Source: Gammaproteobacteria bacterium (GTDB lineage: Bacteria > Pseudomonadota > Gammaproteobacteria > Pseudomonadales > Halieaceae). From it: a stretch of DNA of 64,000 bases. The translations under genes were made by a program, and so were the position numbers. The stretch is from the NCBI GenBank assembly GCA_030427085.1, contig JAUHXH010000002.1:682001-746000 (forward strand). Direction: 5' to 3'. Of the stretch, positions 45,247 to 53,873 are shown piece after piece (within the stretch, counting starts at the first letter, position 1; each line of letters begins with the position of its first letter). A model generated the notes under the pieces. The model saw only the letters and a list, made by a program, of their open reading frames with translations, made no database searches and was not told where the DNA came from.

Positions 45247-47733
45247 TTACCACAGGTAGCTAATCTTGGCGCCCAGTACCCGGCCCTCATCGAACACCCA
45301 GGAGTGTGACCCCGCCAAAACCGGTGTATCGAAGCTGTTGCCGGTGGCCTGTTCGTCACTCAGATTACGGCCGTAGAGCATCAGTTCCCAGTTCCCATCG
45401 GCGCCGCGCAATCCGGTGCGCAGGTTGGATTTGACCAGACTGTCGGAGTAGTCGAGCGGGTCGTTGTCACCGGAAGTGGGATAGTCATCCCGGTAGTTGG
45501 CTTCGCCGGACAGGAACCACTCCATACCGCTGTTCAGGGTGTAGACGTAGTCGAAGAACAGTGCGGCGGTGATTTCCGGGGCGAAAGTAGTTCTCTCCCC
45601 GGACAGGTCATTGTCACTCACTCCCAGAGGCGAGCCGCAGAAGGGGTCCGCGTCGAGTTGCAGGGCGTTACAGGGTGCATCCTTGAAGCTGTCGTAAGCA
45701 GCGTCCAGCCAGGCGGCATTGGCACCGAGGCGCAAGCGGTCGGTGGCTTGCCAGGCCATGTCGACTTCCAGGCCGTCGATGGTGGATTCGGCTGCGTTGG
45801 TGACACCGAAACCCACGCCCTTGAAGATGGATGTCTGCAGGTCGGAGTACTCGGTGTGGAACAGGGCCCAGTTCAGGGTCATACCGCCGTCCAGCAGGGT
45901 GTGCTTGCCACCGATTTCGTAGGCCAGTACTTCCTCATCATCGAACTCGAATTCATCCGAGGGCCGAGTGGGGTCGTAGCAAGCCTCGATGGGTTGCCCG
46001 GGGACGCAGGGCCATGCTCCAGGGGTCAGGTCGCCGGGCTCGCCGTCGTCCGCCGAGGTAAAACCGCCGCTTTTGAAGCCGGAAGACGCGGAGAAATACA
46101 GCATGCTGTCCTCGGAGACGTCCCACTGAACATTCATGGAGGGAATCCAGGCATCGGTGTCACGCTCTTCGTCATAGTCGTAGGCGTAGGTGTTGAAGTT
46201 GGTGGCCTGGATCAATCCGAGGAAGAAATTATTATTGGGCACATTGAGTCCGTCGATGTTGTCCGACAGGAACTGCTGGCTGATGGCCTCCTTGGTTTCC
46301 TCTGTATAGCGCAAGCCCAGGGTCAGGCGCAGGCTGTCCCCGAGGTTGAAGGTGCCCTGGAAGAAGGCCGCCCAGGAACTGGCGTCCAGTTCGTAGTAGT
46401 GATTCCGGGCGATCTGCTCGGCGGTGTAGGCGCCACCGGTGAGAACCGTTAACAGACTATTGGCTCCGATCACCTGTGGTACGAGTCCACCCATGTTGGT
46501 GTCGATGGTCACGCGGCGGTCGAAACTGAGCTCGCTCTGTTCCCAGTACACACCACCCACGTAGTCGAAGAACTCGCCGCCGGGCGAAGTGATACGAAAC
46601 TCCTGGCTAATCTGTTCAAAGTCCTGGTCGTCGTCGCGGTGAATGAACTGCAGCGGGAGCCAGTCTACGTCCACGCCGTCGACGTAGGTGTATTGAGACC
46701 AGCCGGTGACAGAGGTAAAGGTGTGCTCGCCCATGTCCACCTCAATATTGAGCACGGCGTTGTCGACGTCGTTTTCGCTACCGTCCGGGTTGATGCCAAT
46801 GCCCAGCGTTTTGCCGTCGGGGCCGTAGCCGTCATCCTTGAAGATGGTGAAGTCCTTCTCCGCTTCCGCCGCCATCTCGGGGTAGATGGTGTCCGTAATC
46901 AGGTAGGCGATGCTTGCGAATGCGCTGCGATTGGGGAAGTCTCGGTCGCGGGACTCCGGATCCAGGTAGAGCCAGGAACTGGAGGGCGCGCCTGTTTTCT
47001 CCCACTGGTTCTTGCTGTACTTAAAGTTGATGTTGGTGTTGTCGGTGGGCTGCCACACGGCGGTGAGTCGCAGCATGTCCTCTTCGCTGGCCGGTTCGTC
47101 GGTGCCGAGGAAGGTATTTTCCGCGTAGCCATCGGTTTCCCGATGCCGTGCCGCGAGGCGCAGGGCGAGGTTGTCGGTGGGCGAGCCGCTGAGGACGAGA
47201 TCACCGATCAATCCGCCATTCTCCTCAGCGGATACATCGATCTTGCCGTTGAACTCTTCGCCCACGTCGGGGGAAGCTGTAATAATGCTCACTGCCCCCG
47301 CCACGGTGTTTTTACCGAACAGGGTGCCCTGGGGGCCACGCAAAACCTCTACGCGTTCGATATCGAGGAAGGGCGAGCGGTACTGGCGCCCGCGGCCCAT
47401 GTAAATGCCGTCGATATACATGCCAACAGACTGCTCGAAGGCCTGATTGTTGCCCGAGCCTGCTCCCCGCATCGTGATGTAAGTGCTGACGGTCCCCTCG
47501 GTGATTACCAGGTTGGGCACATAATCCGCCATAGCGGACATATTAGGAATGCCGGCCTCGCTAATTTTGTCGCCTTGCAGAGCCGATACGGAAATCGGCA
47601 CGTCCTGCAGGCTCTCAGCGCGTTTCTGTGCCGTGACGATGACTTCTTCGAGCATCTGGGCATGGCTGAGTTGGGTGGATGTGACAAGTGCGATGGCCAC
47701 TGCGAGCGGCGCTTTGCCAAATAAATTCGACAT
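45247..47733 (-). CDS. TonB-dependent outer-membrane receptor
   Basis: An 828-residue receptor. A signal peptide ends near SHA-Q, followed by LEEVIVTAQKRAESLQDVPISVSALQG, the start of the plug domain, typical of the large receptor group in marine gammaproteobacteria. The barrel holds many Y/W-rich strands and ends in GAKISYLW, with a terminal aromatic residue for outer-membrane assembly. ATG 47733 follows AGAGGT. Substrate is unknown; this subgroup often serves siderophores, sterols or other large hydrophobic nutrients. It has no neighbouring iron-uptake gene. Confidence 0.95.
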   Translation of the reverse strand: MSNLFGKAPLAVAIALVTSTQLSHAQMLEEVIVTAQKRAESLQDVPISVSALQGDKISEAGIPNMSAMADYVPNLVITEGTVSTYITMRGAGSGNNQAFEQSVGMYIDGIYMGRGRQYRSPFLDIERVEVLRGPQGTLFGKNTVAGAVSIITASPDVGEEFNGKIDVSAEENGGLIGDLVLSGSPTDNLALRLAARHRETDGYAENTFLGTDEPASEEDMLRLTAVWQPTDNTNINFKYSKNQWEKTGAPSSSWLYLDPESRDRDFPNRSAFASIAYLITDTIYPEMAAEAEKDFTIFKDDGYGPDGKTLGIGINPDGSENDVDNAVLNIEVDMGEHTFTSVTGWSQYTYVDGVDVDWLPLQFIHRDDDQDFEQISQEFRITSPGGEFFDYVGGVYWEQSELSFDRRVTIDTNMGGLVPQVIGANSLLTVLTGGAYTAEQIARNHYYELDASSWAAFFQGTFNLGDSLRLTLGLRYTEETKEAISQQFLSDNIDGLNVPNNNFFLGLIQATNFNTYAYDYDEERDTDAWIPSMNVQWDVSEDSMLYFSASSGFKSGGFTSADDGEPGDLTPGAWPCVPGQPIEACYDPTRPSDEFEFDDEEVLAYEIGGKHTLLDGGMTLNWALFHTEYSDLQTSIFKGVGFGVTNAAESTIDGLEVDMAWQATDRLRLGANAAWLDAAYDSFKDAPCNALQLDADPFCGSPLGVSDNDLSGERTTFAPEITAALFFDYVYTLNSGMEWFLSGEANYRDDYPTSGDNDPLDYSDSLVKSNLRTGLRGADGNWELMLYGRNLSDEQATGNSFDTPVLAGSHSWVFDEGRVLGAKISYLW

Positions 47734-48039
47734 GGTGTTACCTCTTGTGTGCGTTATTGTTATCAATGGGCGCGCATGCGGCCTGGCTGGGGGTCACCCG
47801 GGAGGTAAAGGGTGCGACCCCTGCACTGAATAGTAGGCCAAAGGTGACAGTGACCACAATGCCAAGTTACTTGGGTTTTAGGCTGGGGGATGTCAATTTT
47901 GCGGGACGGTTTACTATTTCTGGTAGTTGTATGCCCCATTGTGGTGCTGTTGTTGTCATTGCCGTAAACTTGCGCGCCATAAATCGGCTGGTTTGATCCG
48001 CTTGGCAGCCTCTTCCTGAATCCCGAACTGGAGAGTCCA
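47734..48039. other. Divergent intergenic region between the receptor and MipA genes
   Basis: A 306-base gap with promoters expected for both directions. No clear sigma-70 pair, operator, repeat or RNA gene could be recognised by eye. Confidence 0.3.
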
Positions 48040-49467
48040 GTGTTTGGCATCACGCGTCTTGCGCATCTGTCTTTCGCGCGTCCTGTCTCTTTGTGTCTGG
48101 TGGCCTGTGCGCCGTTAATTTCTGTTGCTGATAACCCGGTGAATGAGGTGGCGCTGGATACCCTTGAGCCGGGCACATTGGGGGTGGCCTTCGGCGCTCG
48201 CTTTGGCAATAGCCCTTATCAGGACGTGGACGATCTCACCAGTGTCTACAGCGACCAGTCCTGGGACTTTCTGCCCAGTTACATCTATCAGGGTGAGCGA
48301 CTCTTCGCCTCTGGTGCAACGGTGGGCTGGCACTTTCTTAACACGGAGTCGCTGACGCTCGACGCGTTGGTCAGCTATCGTTTCAATCGCCTGGAACCGG
48401 AGGCCAGTTCCTATTTTGATGGGCTCGAGGAGCGTGAGCAGAGTGTTGATGCTGGCCTGGCGGGCAGTTGGCAGGGCGACTGGGGCGCTCTCGAACTAAG
48501 CTGGCTCACGGATACGCAGGGGCGCCACAAGGGTGACGAAATCGACCTGACCTACCGTTACAAATGGCGTCAGGGTGACTGGTTTCTGTCGCCCTTCGTC
48601 AGTGTGATCAGCCAGGACGCCAACCTCACCAATTATTACTATGGCGTGAGTGACGCGGAGGCGCGCGCGGATCTACCGGCGTACGCCCCCGGCAGCTCAA
48701 CGGTACTGCGCGCAGGTTTGCAAAGTACCTACCAATGGACACCGCACGTCCTTTTGTACGGCAATATCGCAGCGGATTTTTACGACGATGCGGCGAAGGA
48801 CAGCCCACTGGTGGATGCATCGGGCGAGTACCGCGTGATGCTGGGCGCAAGCTACCTGTTCGGCAATGTGCAGAAGGACCTGGCTCGTCGTCGCAACGAG
48901 GGCCCGGCGGACTTCAGCTGGCGGGTCAATTACGGCTACACCGCCCAGCAAACCTTTCACAAGGTTCACCGTGGCCAGTTGGAGAAAGCGCGAGACGCCG
49001 ACACCAATCTTGTCGGCCTGACTCTGGGCAAGTTGTTGCTGGACGGGGAGAAGCTTGAGTTCTGGGGCCGCTCTTCCCTGAACCGCCGTTTGGAAGGCGA
49101 CTTCGGTGACGACTTCTGGGAGCTCAATCTCTACGGCATGTTGATGGGTACCGGCTACTCGCCCTGGACCAGCAAGGAGCTGTTCCGCTATGGCTTTGGT
49201 TTTGGTGTTTCTTACTCGGAAGAAATTTCCGCGCAGGAGCAGATCAAACAGGACAAGCGGGAGGAAAAAACCTCTCACTATCTGACTTACCTTGAAGCCC
49301 AACTGGATACTCCGCTGAGCACGCTGTTCGGTGAGCGCGCCTGGAACAACTGTTACGTGGGTATCACACTGGTACACCGCTCAGGCATTTTTGGCAGTTC
49401 GGATATATTTAATAACGTCTCCGGCGGATCGGACGTGGTCAGTGGCCATCTGGAGTGCAAGCACTGA
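48040..49467 (+). CDS. MipA/OmpV-type outer-membrane protein, long form
   Basis: A 475-residue exported beta-barrel protein. A signal peptide ends near SVADN. Residues about 45-280 match MipA/OmpV barrels (GVAFGARFGNSPYQDVDDLTSVYSDQSWDFLPSYIYQGERLFASGA), but the protein is nearly twice the usual length. The second part ends NCYVGITLVHRSGIFGSSDIFNNVSGGSDVV, with a Cys near the C-terminus, and looks like another beta-rich outer-membrane segment of the PagL-like type, though this is tentative. The start is GTG 48040. Its stop overlaps the lipoprotein start by one base. Confidence 0.75.
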   Translation: MFGITRLAHLSFARPVSLCLVACAPLISVADNPVNEVALDTLEPGTLGVAFGARFGNSPYQDVDDLTSVYSDQSWDFLPSYIYQGERLFASGATVGWHFLNTESLTLDALVSYRFNRLEPEASSYFDGLEEREQSVDAGLAGSWQGDWGALELSWLTDTQGRHKGDEIDLTYRYKWRQGDWFLSPFVSVISQDANLTNYYYGVSDAEARADLPAYAPGSSTVLRAGLQSTYQWTPHVLLYGNIAADFYDDAAKDSPLVDASGEYRVMLGASYLFGNVQKDLARRRNEGPADFSWRVNYGYTAQQTFHKVHRGQLEKARDADTNLVGLTLGKLLLDGEKLEFWGRSSLNRRLEGDFGDDFWELNLYGMLMGTGYSPWTSKELFRYGFGFGVSYSEEISAQEQIKQDKREEKTSHYLTYLEAQLDTPLSTLFGERAWNNCYVGITLVHRSGIFGSSDIFNNVSGGSDVVSGHLECKH

Positions 49468-50009
49468 TGAACAGCATAAAGTTAGTCGTTGCCGTGGCGG
49501 GTTTGGCACTTTTGTCTGCGTGCAGCAGCAAGCCGGTGGTGCTGGATACCGAGCGCCGGGCAGACCTGCAACAAGCCGAGCAGCGTTTTCGGGTCGACGA
49601 GCAGCTCAAGCCCTACTTTGACCAGGCGGTTGCATGGGCCATCTTTCCCAATCCCATTCGTGGCGGATTGGGCTTTGGCGGTGCCTACGGCATTGGCTGG
49701 CTGGTGGAAGGTGGCACGGTTACCGGCAAACTGCGCCTCACTGAGCTTACGGTAGGCGCCCAGTGGGGTGGACAGGCCTTTCGCCAGATCCTGTTCTTCC
49801 GCGACCAGGCCTCTGTAGAGCGCTTTAAAAACGGCACCTGGGAGTTTGCTGGGCAGGCCAGCGCCGCGGCAGCCACACTAGGGTTTGCCGGTACGCCATC
49901 GTTCAACCAGACGGTGGCGATGTTCACGCAGGTTAAAGGCGGGCTGATGCTGGAAGCCAGTATTGGCGGTAACCGCTACGACTACCAGCCCCTGCCGTCC
50001 TCTCCCTGA
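49467..50009 (+). CDS. YSC84/lipid-binding-type lipoprotein
   Basis: A 180-residue lipoprotein with lipobox LLSAC near residue 20. YFDQAVAWAIFPNPIRGGLGFGGAYGIGWLVEGG is the YSC84/Ysc84-actin-binding (DUF500) signature, also found in bacterial lipoproteins of unknown job that may bind phosphoinositides or other lipids. ATG 49467 overlaps the MipA stop (TGATG), so the two are co-translated and probably act together at the outer membrane. Confidence 0.85.
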   Translation: MNSIKLVVAVAGLALLSACSSKPVVLDTERRADLQQAEQRFRVDEQLKPYFDQAVAWAIFPNPIRGGLGFGGAYGIGWLVEGGTVTGKLRLTELTVGAQWGGQAFRQILFFRDQASVERFKNGTWEFAGQASAAAATLGFAGTPSFNQTVAMFTQVKGGLMLEASIGGNRYDYQPLPSSP

Positions 50010-50029
50010 CCGATGGGAAAGCCGGGCGG

Positions 50030-51244
50030 CTAGGGAGTAGCCGCCCGGGTATCGCGCTCGCGCCGAATGTGCAGCGCCAGTTGCATCAAGACCAACAGCA
50101 CCATTGGCAGGAACATCACGCCAAGTCCACTCAGTGTGTTGACCATGCCGTGGGTATCCAGCGCGTGGCCCATCAAGGGGCCGGTGACGATAAATACCGC
50201 ACGTACACCCATGCTCACCAGTGAGTTCGCCGTGGCCCGCATGTCGCCTGGAACCCGGCGGTTGAGCGCTTCGTAGAACACGCTCATGCTCAGCCCCCGC
50301 GCCACCTGAATGGCAAGGCCAAAACTCAGCCCGATCCAGCCGGCACCCAGCGCCATACCGCCGATACCGATCAGGGGCAGTAGGCCCAGCAGCGGCAGCA
50401 ACAAGGCAATGCCCAGGCGTGCCTCTACTGCACTGGCGTAGCGGGCGCTGACTGCTGTGGTTACCGCAAACACCGCCCAGATGTAGCCAAACCACTCCAC
50501 GCCGATGCCCTGTAATTCCCAGTACTTCTGGTATAGCCAGAAGGCGTACAGCGCGATCAGGTTGAACACCGCGATGGCCATGGCCGTCCACAACACCAGC
50601 GGCTTGCCAGTAATCAACAGCGCCAACACTTTGCGCGCGTTCTCCCGATGGTCCAGGTTCAGCTTGGGGCGGGGCGCTTCCACCAGGCTCAGCCCGATAA
50701 TCAAGGGGCCGAAGCCAGTGATGGCCTGCAGCAGGAGGACCCAGTCCATCGACCATAACAGTAGGATGCTGGCCGCAACGCCGGCCACCCCGGACGCCAC
50801 CGCTTCCAGCGCGATCAATCGGCTCAGGGATTTACCGGCGCCGGCGCCACCACCTTCGCCGGACTCGACCAGGTGCACCTCGCTGTCGTAGAGCAACGCC
50901 AGGTCTGCGCCCGACAGCAGGCTGAACCCAATACCCAGCAGCACTTCGTAGACAATGAAATCCGCGAAGCTATTGGCGCCGAACAGCCACAAAAAGCCCA
51001 GGCAGTTCAGGGCCGAGCCCACCACGATGGTGTGCTTGCGCCCCCACAGGTCGGCAAGGTAGCCGGAGGGTACTTCAAAGGCGGCAATGGTCAGGGCGAA
51101 TATCGCCTGGGTTTGCAGCACTTCGCTCATGCTCAAGCCGTGCCCCTGCAACAGGGGCACGAAGATTGGCACCACCACCATGAAGGCGTGGAGAAATCCC
51201 ATGAAATAAATTTTTTTAATATTGCCTTGTACGGTTCCAACCAT
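50030..51244 (-). CDS. MFS transporter
   Basis: A 404-residue inner-membrane protein with 12 hydrophobic segments. GYLADLWGRKHTIVVG is the loop 2-3 motif. FIVTGPLMGHALDTHG and the paired halves fit the drug/sugar-phosphate MFS type. ATG 51244 is taken as the start (AGGTGG precedes it); a GTG nine bases earlier is possible. The C-terminus is convergent with the YSC84-type gene. A terminator lies upstream on the same strand. Confidence 0.9.
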   Translation of the reverse strand: MVGTVQGNIKKIYFMGFLHAFMVVVPIFVPLLQGHGLSMSEVLQTQAIFALTIAAFEVPSGYLADLWGRKHTIVVGSALNCLGFLWLFGANSFADFIVYEVLLGIGFSLLSGADLALLYDSEVHLVESGEGGGAGAGKSLSRLIALEAVASGVAGVAASILLLWSMDWVLLLQAITGFGPLIIGLSLVEAPRPKLNLDHRENARKVLALLITGKPLVLWTAMAIAVFNLIALYAFWLYQKYWELQGIGVEWFGYIWAVFAVTTAVSARYASAVEARLGIALLLPLLGLLPLIGIGGMALGAGWIGLSFGLAIQVARGLSMSVFYEALNRRVPGDMRATANSLVSMGVRAVFIVTGPLMGHALDTHGMVNTLSGLGVMFLPMVLLVLMQLALHIRRERDTRAATP

Positions 51245-51297
51245 GGCTACCACCTGTGCCCTGGAACCGGATTGCGGAGGAGATTTTTTAAGGGATG

Positions 51298-51334
51298 AAA
51301 AAAAGGCCTCCGGAATCTGGTTCTCGGAGGCCTT
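51298..51334 (-). terminator. Rho-independent terminator, minus strand
   Basis: AAGGCCTCCG (51303-51312) pairs perfectly with CGGAGGCCTT (51325-51334). On the minus strand a T-run (complement of the A-run at 51298-51304) follows the stem, so it ends a minus-strand transcript arriving from 51.35-51.78 kb. No recognised gene there needs it. Confidence 0.8.
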
Positions 51335-51339
51335 CCTGT

Positions 51340-51642
51340 CTATCGATTATCTATCAATCGGTAAGCGTCCCCAAACCATCCTGTGATTTCCACAGGCATA
51401 CAGCCGGTACGGTAGTTTTCATACCGTATCGGTGACTCATTGCGTCGAATGCCTGTGTCAGGATGTTCATTGTTCTGTCGCGTTGCCGTTGTCGTCGCTA
51501 TTGTTTCCGGGTGGCGGCCAGCCTGCTGTGGGCTGTGCGTTCGCACACTCGCCGTTGGGGTGGACTGCTCCCCACGTGTACACATAATGCGCCGGGCCGT
51601 GGAAGGGGTCAAAGGCTTTGTCCTTCGATGTGAATAAGTCAC
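51340..51642 (-). other. Possible short gene or RNA ending at the minus-strand terminator
   Basis: The 51.34-51.78 kb gap has no recognised gene, yet a good terminator at its left end points to a minus-strand transcript. The reading frame here, 100 residues from a GTG start, is basic and Thr/Arg-rich and stops just before the terminator, but it shows no family motif and no good ribosome site. A small RNA is equally possible. A hairpin (GCCGGGGC at 51702-51709 with GCCCCGGC at 51717-51724) lies in the same gap. Confidence 0.25.
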
Positions 51643-51782
51643 TCAAACGCGCAGCGTTCCAGGACTATAACGTGCTGGATCCCAGCTGGCATGTCATTCG
51701 TGCCGGGGCGGGAATTGCCCCGGCTTCCAAGGCATGCTACAAACGACAGCATCAGTACTTGGTCTTTTTCAGGAGCCACATA

Positions 51783-52133
51783 ATGAAACGAACGCCCGTG
51801 CTGGCTGTGCTTGCCCCAGTCCTGCTGATGTTGGCGCCGGTCGCCATGACCGCCGATCTGACGCGCGCCGACGTCGACAAAATGCTGGCGGAGTGCAACG
51901 ACATGCGCGAGGAAAAGCTGGCGCCGATCCGCAAAGAGAAAACCGACAACTGCATCGCCAGTAAGGAAATGGAACCGGAGCGCTGTCGCGATTACTACCG
52001 CACCTACGGTGCTGTGCGCCACGTGGGCGGCATGCCGCGGCCGGGGATGTTCTCCGACCTGCCAGTGTGCCAGCGGGCTTACCAGGCAGAGCGCACCTAC
52101 AAGCACGGCATACAGGTCGACACGGACCGATGA
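51783..52133 (+). CDS. Small exported protein of unknown function
   Basis: A 116-residue secreted protein. A signal peptide runs to about residue 24 (VAMTA-DL). The mature part has four Cys (38, 57, 68, 96), enough for two disulfides, and basic residues; no family was recognised. It precedes the glucosylglycerate genes and its stop overlaps the kinase start as ATGA, so it is translated with them. The upstream in-frame extension is rejected because ATG 51783 follows AGGAG and begins the signal. Confidence 0.75.
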   Translation: MKRTPVLAVLAPVLLMLAPVAMTADLTRADVDKMLAECNDMREEKLAPIRKEKTDNCIASKEMEPERCRDYYRTYGAVRHVGGMPRPGMFSDLPVCQRAYQAERTYKHGIQVDTDR

Positions 52134-53023
52134 ACCGCCAGGCGAGCCTGCAGGCACTGCTCCATGAGCATCGCCTGCCGGCCGCCTACCTCCAGCATGC
52201 ACAACAATGGTTCGATCCTCTCGCACAGGAACTGTGCACGCTCCAAAATGGTGCAAACGCGCCACTGATCATTGGCCTCAATGGCTGCCAGGGTTCCGGT
52301 AAGTCGACCCTCAGCGACTACCTGCAGCGTGTTCTCGCCTGCGATCACGGCCTCCACATTGCCGTCATGTCCCTGGATGATTTCTACCTCACTCACGGTG
52401 AGCGACTGGAATTGGCACACTCCGTGCATCCTCTCCTGCAAACCCGGGGAGTACCAGGTACGCATGACATCGAACTACTGCAAGGCACACTGGCGGCGTT
52501 ACGCGCTGGAGAACAGCCCGCACTGCCCCGTTTTGACAAGGCGCGCGACGATCGCAGTGCACCGGACACCTGGTGCAAACCGGAGCGGCCGGTGGACATG
52601 ATCTTGCTGGAGGGGTGGTGCCTGGGGGTACCCGCCCAGGCGGAGACAGCCCTGGTTGAACCCGTCAACGATCTCGAGGCGCGTGAGGACACGGACGGCA
52701 AGTGGCGCGGCTACGTCAATCGCACGCTCGCAGCGGCCTACGAACCGCTCTACGCCACCATCAATCATTGGGTGATGTTGAGCGCGCCGTCTTTCGACAC
52801 CGTCTACCGTTGGCGCCTGGAGCAGGAAGAAAAACTGGCGGCGCGGGGCAGCGGCAGCGGGGTGATGGATGCTGCCGGTGTACGGCGATTTATCCAGCAC
52901 TACCAGCGCCTCACTGAGCACGGACTCAACTGGTTGTCGTCCCGCGCGCACAGTAATTACCAGTTGGACGCTCAGCGCCAGATCGTTGGGCGTGACCGGG
53001 GTCCGGGCCCACAGTATGACTGA
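52130..53023 (+). CDS. D-glycerate 3-kinase-like kinase
   Basis: A 297-residue P-loop kinase of the GLYK type (plant/fungal-like glycerate kinase family, also called YkiL/Tda10-like). The Walker A GCQGSGKST is at 52-60, the Walker B-like VMSLDDFYLTHGERLELA is typical of the family, and MILLEGWCLG follows. It should phosphorylate D-glycerate to 3-phosphoglycerate. In this operon, glycerate would be released by the phosphorylase encoded last, so this enzyme would return it to glycolysis. ATG 52130 overlaps the previous stop. Confidence 0.88.
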   Translation: MNRQASLQALLHEHRLPAAYLQHAQQWFDPLAQELCTLQNGANAPLIIGLNGCQGSGKSTLSDYLQRVLACDHGLHIAVMSLDDFYLTHGERLELAHSVHPLLQTRGVPGTHDIELLQGTLAALRAGEQPALPRFDKARDDRSAPDTWCKPERPVDMILLEGWCLGVPAQAETALVEPVNDLEAREDTDGKWRGYVNRTLAAAYEPLYATINHWVMLSAPSFDTVYRWRLEQEEKLAARGSGSGVMDAAGVRRFIQHYQRLTEHGLNWLSSRAHSNYQLDAQRQIVGRDRGPGPQYD

Positions 53024-53873
53024 CAACACATGCGACAGGCTGGTGTTCACTGATCTCGACGGCAGCTTGCTCGACCACCACGACTACAATTACGAAGCCG
53101 CCAGGCCAGCGCTCGCCGCGCTGCGGCAGCGGGGTATTCCCGTGGTGTTGGTGAGCAGTAAAACCCGGGCGGAGATTGAGAGCCTGCGCCTGGAGTTGGG
53201 CAACAATTACCCCTTTATCGTGGAAAATGGTGCGGCGGTTTATATCCCCGCGGGTACTTTCGAATCACTCCCCGAAGATTGTCGGCAAGAGGGGGATTTT
53301 ACGATCTGGAGCGCCTGTGCTCCGCGCGCCCACTGGCAGGGCCTGCTGGACCAACTGGCGGGGCAATTCGCCGGAGAGTTTCGCAGTTTTCACCGCGCAG
53401 GCATTGCCGGGATATGCAGTATGACGGGCCTGTCGCCGGAGCAGGCCGAGCGCGCCAACGACAGGGCGTTTAGCGAGCCGGTGCAGTGGCTTGGCAGCAG
53501 TGTACGGCGGCGGGAGTTTCTGGTCACCCTGCGGGAACTGGGCGCCAATCCAGTCGCGGGTGGGCGTTTCATCAGCGTCAGCGGCGACTGTGACAAGGGG
53601 CAGGCACTGTGCTGGTTACGGGATCGCTTTGAAGCACAGTTCGGTGCGCGCCCGGTAACACTGGCGATCGGTGACAGTGACAATGACCTGACCATGCTGG
53701 AGGCGGCGGACACCGCTCTGTTGATTCGCGCACCTGGCAGGCCGCTGCCGCTGCTGATGCGACAGCAAGGCATTTTGATTTCCCGCGGCGAGGGCCCGAT
53801 AGGGTGGGCAGACGGCGTATTCCGCTGGCTGGAAAGCGCCACAGCAGCATCCACAGAGGACTCACATGGCTGA
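53016..53873 (+). CDS. Mannosyl/glucosyl-3-phosphoglycerate phosphatase
   Basis: A 285-residue HAD-superfamily phosphatase of the MPGP type. The nucleophile motif DLDGSLLD starts at D13, the VLVSSKTRAEI motif II follows, and GDSDNDLTMLEA is motif IV. MPGP enzymes dephosphorylate mannosyl- or glucosyl-3-phosphoglycerate. The glucosyl substrate is favoured here because the adjacent synthase is GpgS-like. Start ATG 53016 overlaps the kinase end by eight bases, and its stop overlaps the synthase start by eight bases. Confidence 0.87.
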   Translation: MTDNTCDRLVFTDLDGSLLDHHDYNYEAARPALAALRQRGIPVVLVSSKTRAEIESLRLELGNNYPFIVENGAAVYIPAGTFESLPEDCRQEGDFTIWSACAPRAHWQGLLDQLAGQFAGEFRSFHRAGIAGICSMTGLSPEQAERANDRAFSEPVQWLGSSVRRREFLVTLRELGANPVAGGRFISVSGDCDKGQALCWLRDRFEAQFGARPVTLAIGDSDNDLTMLEAADTALLIRAPGRPLPLLMRQQGILISRGEGPIGWADGVFRWLESATAASTEDSHG

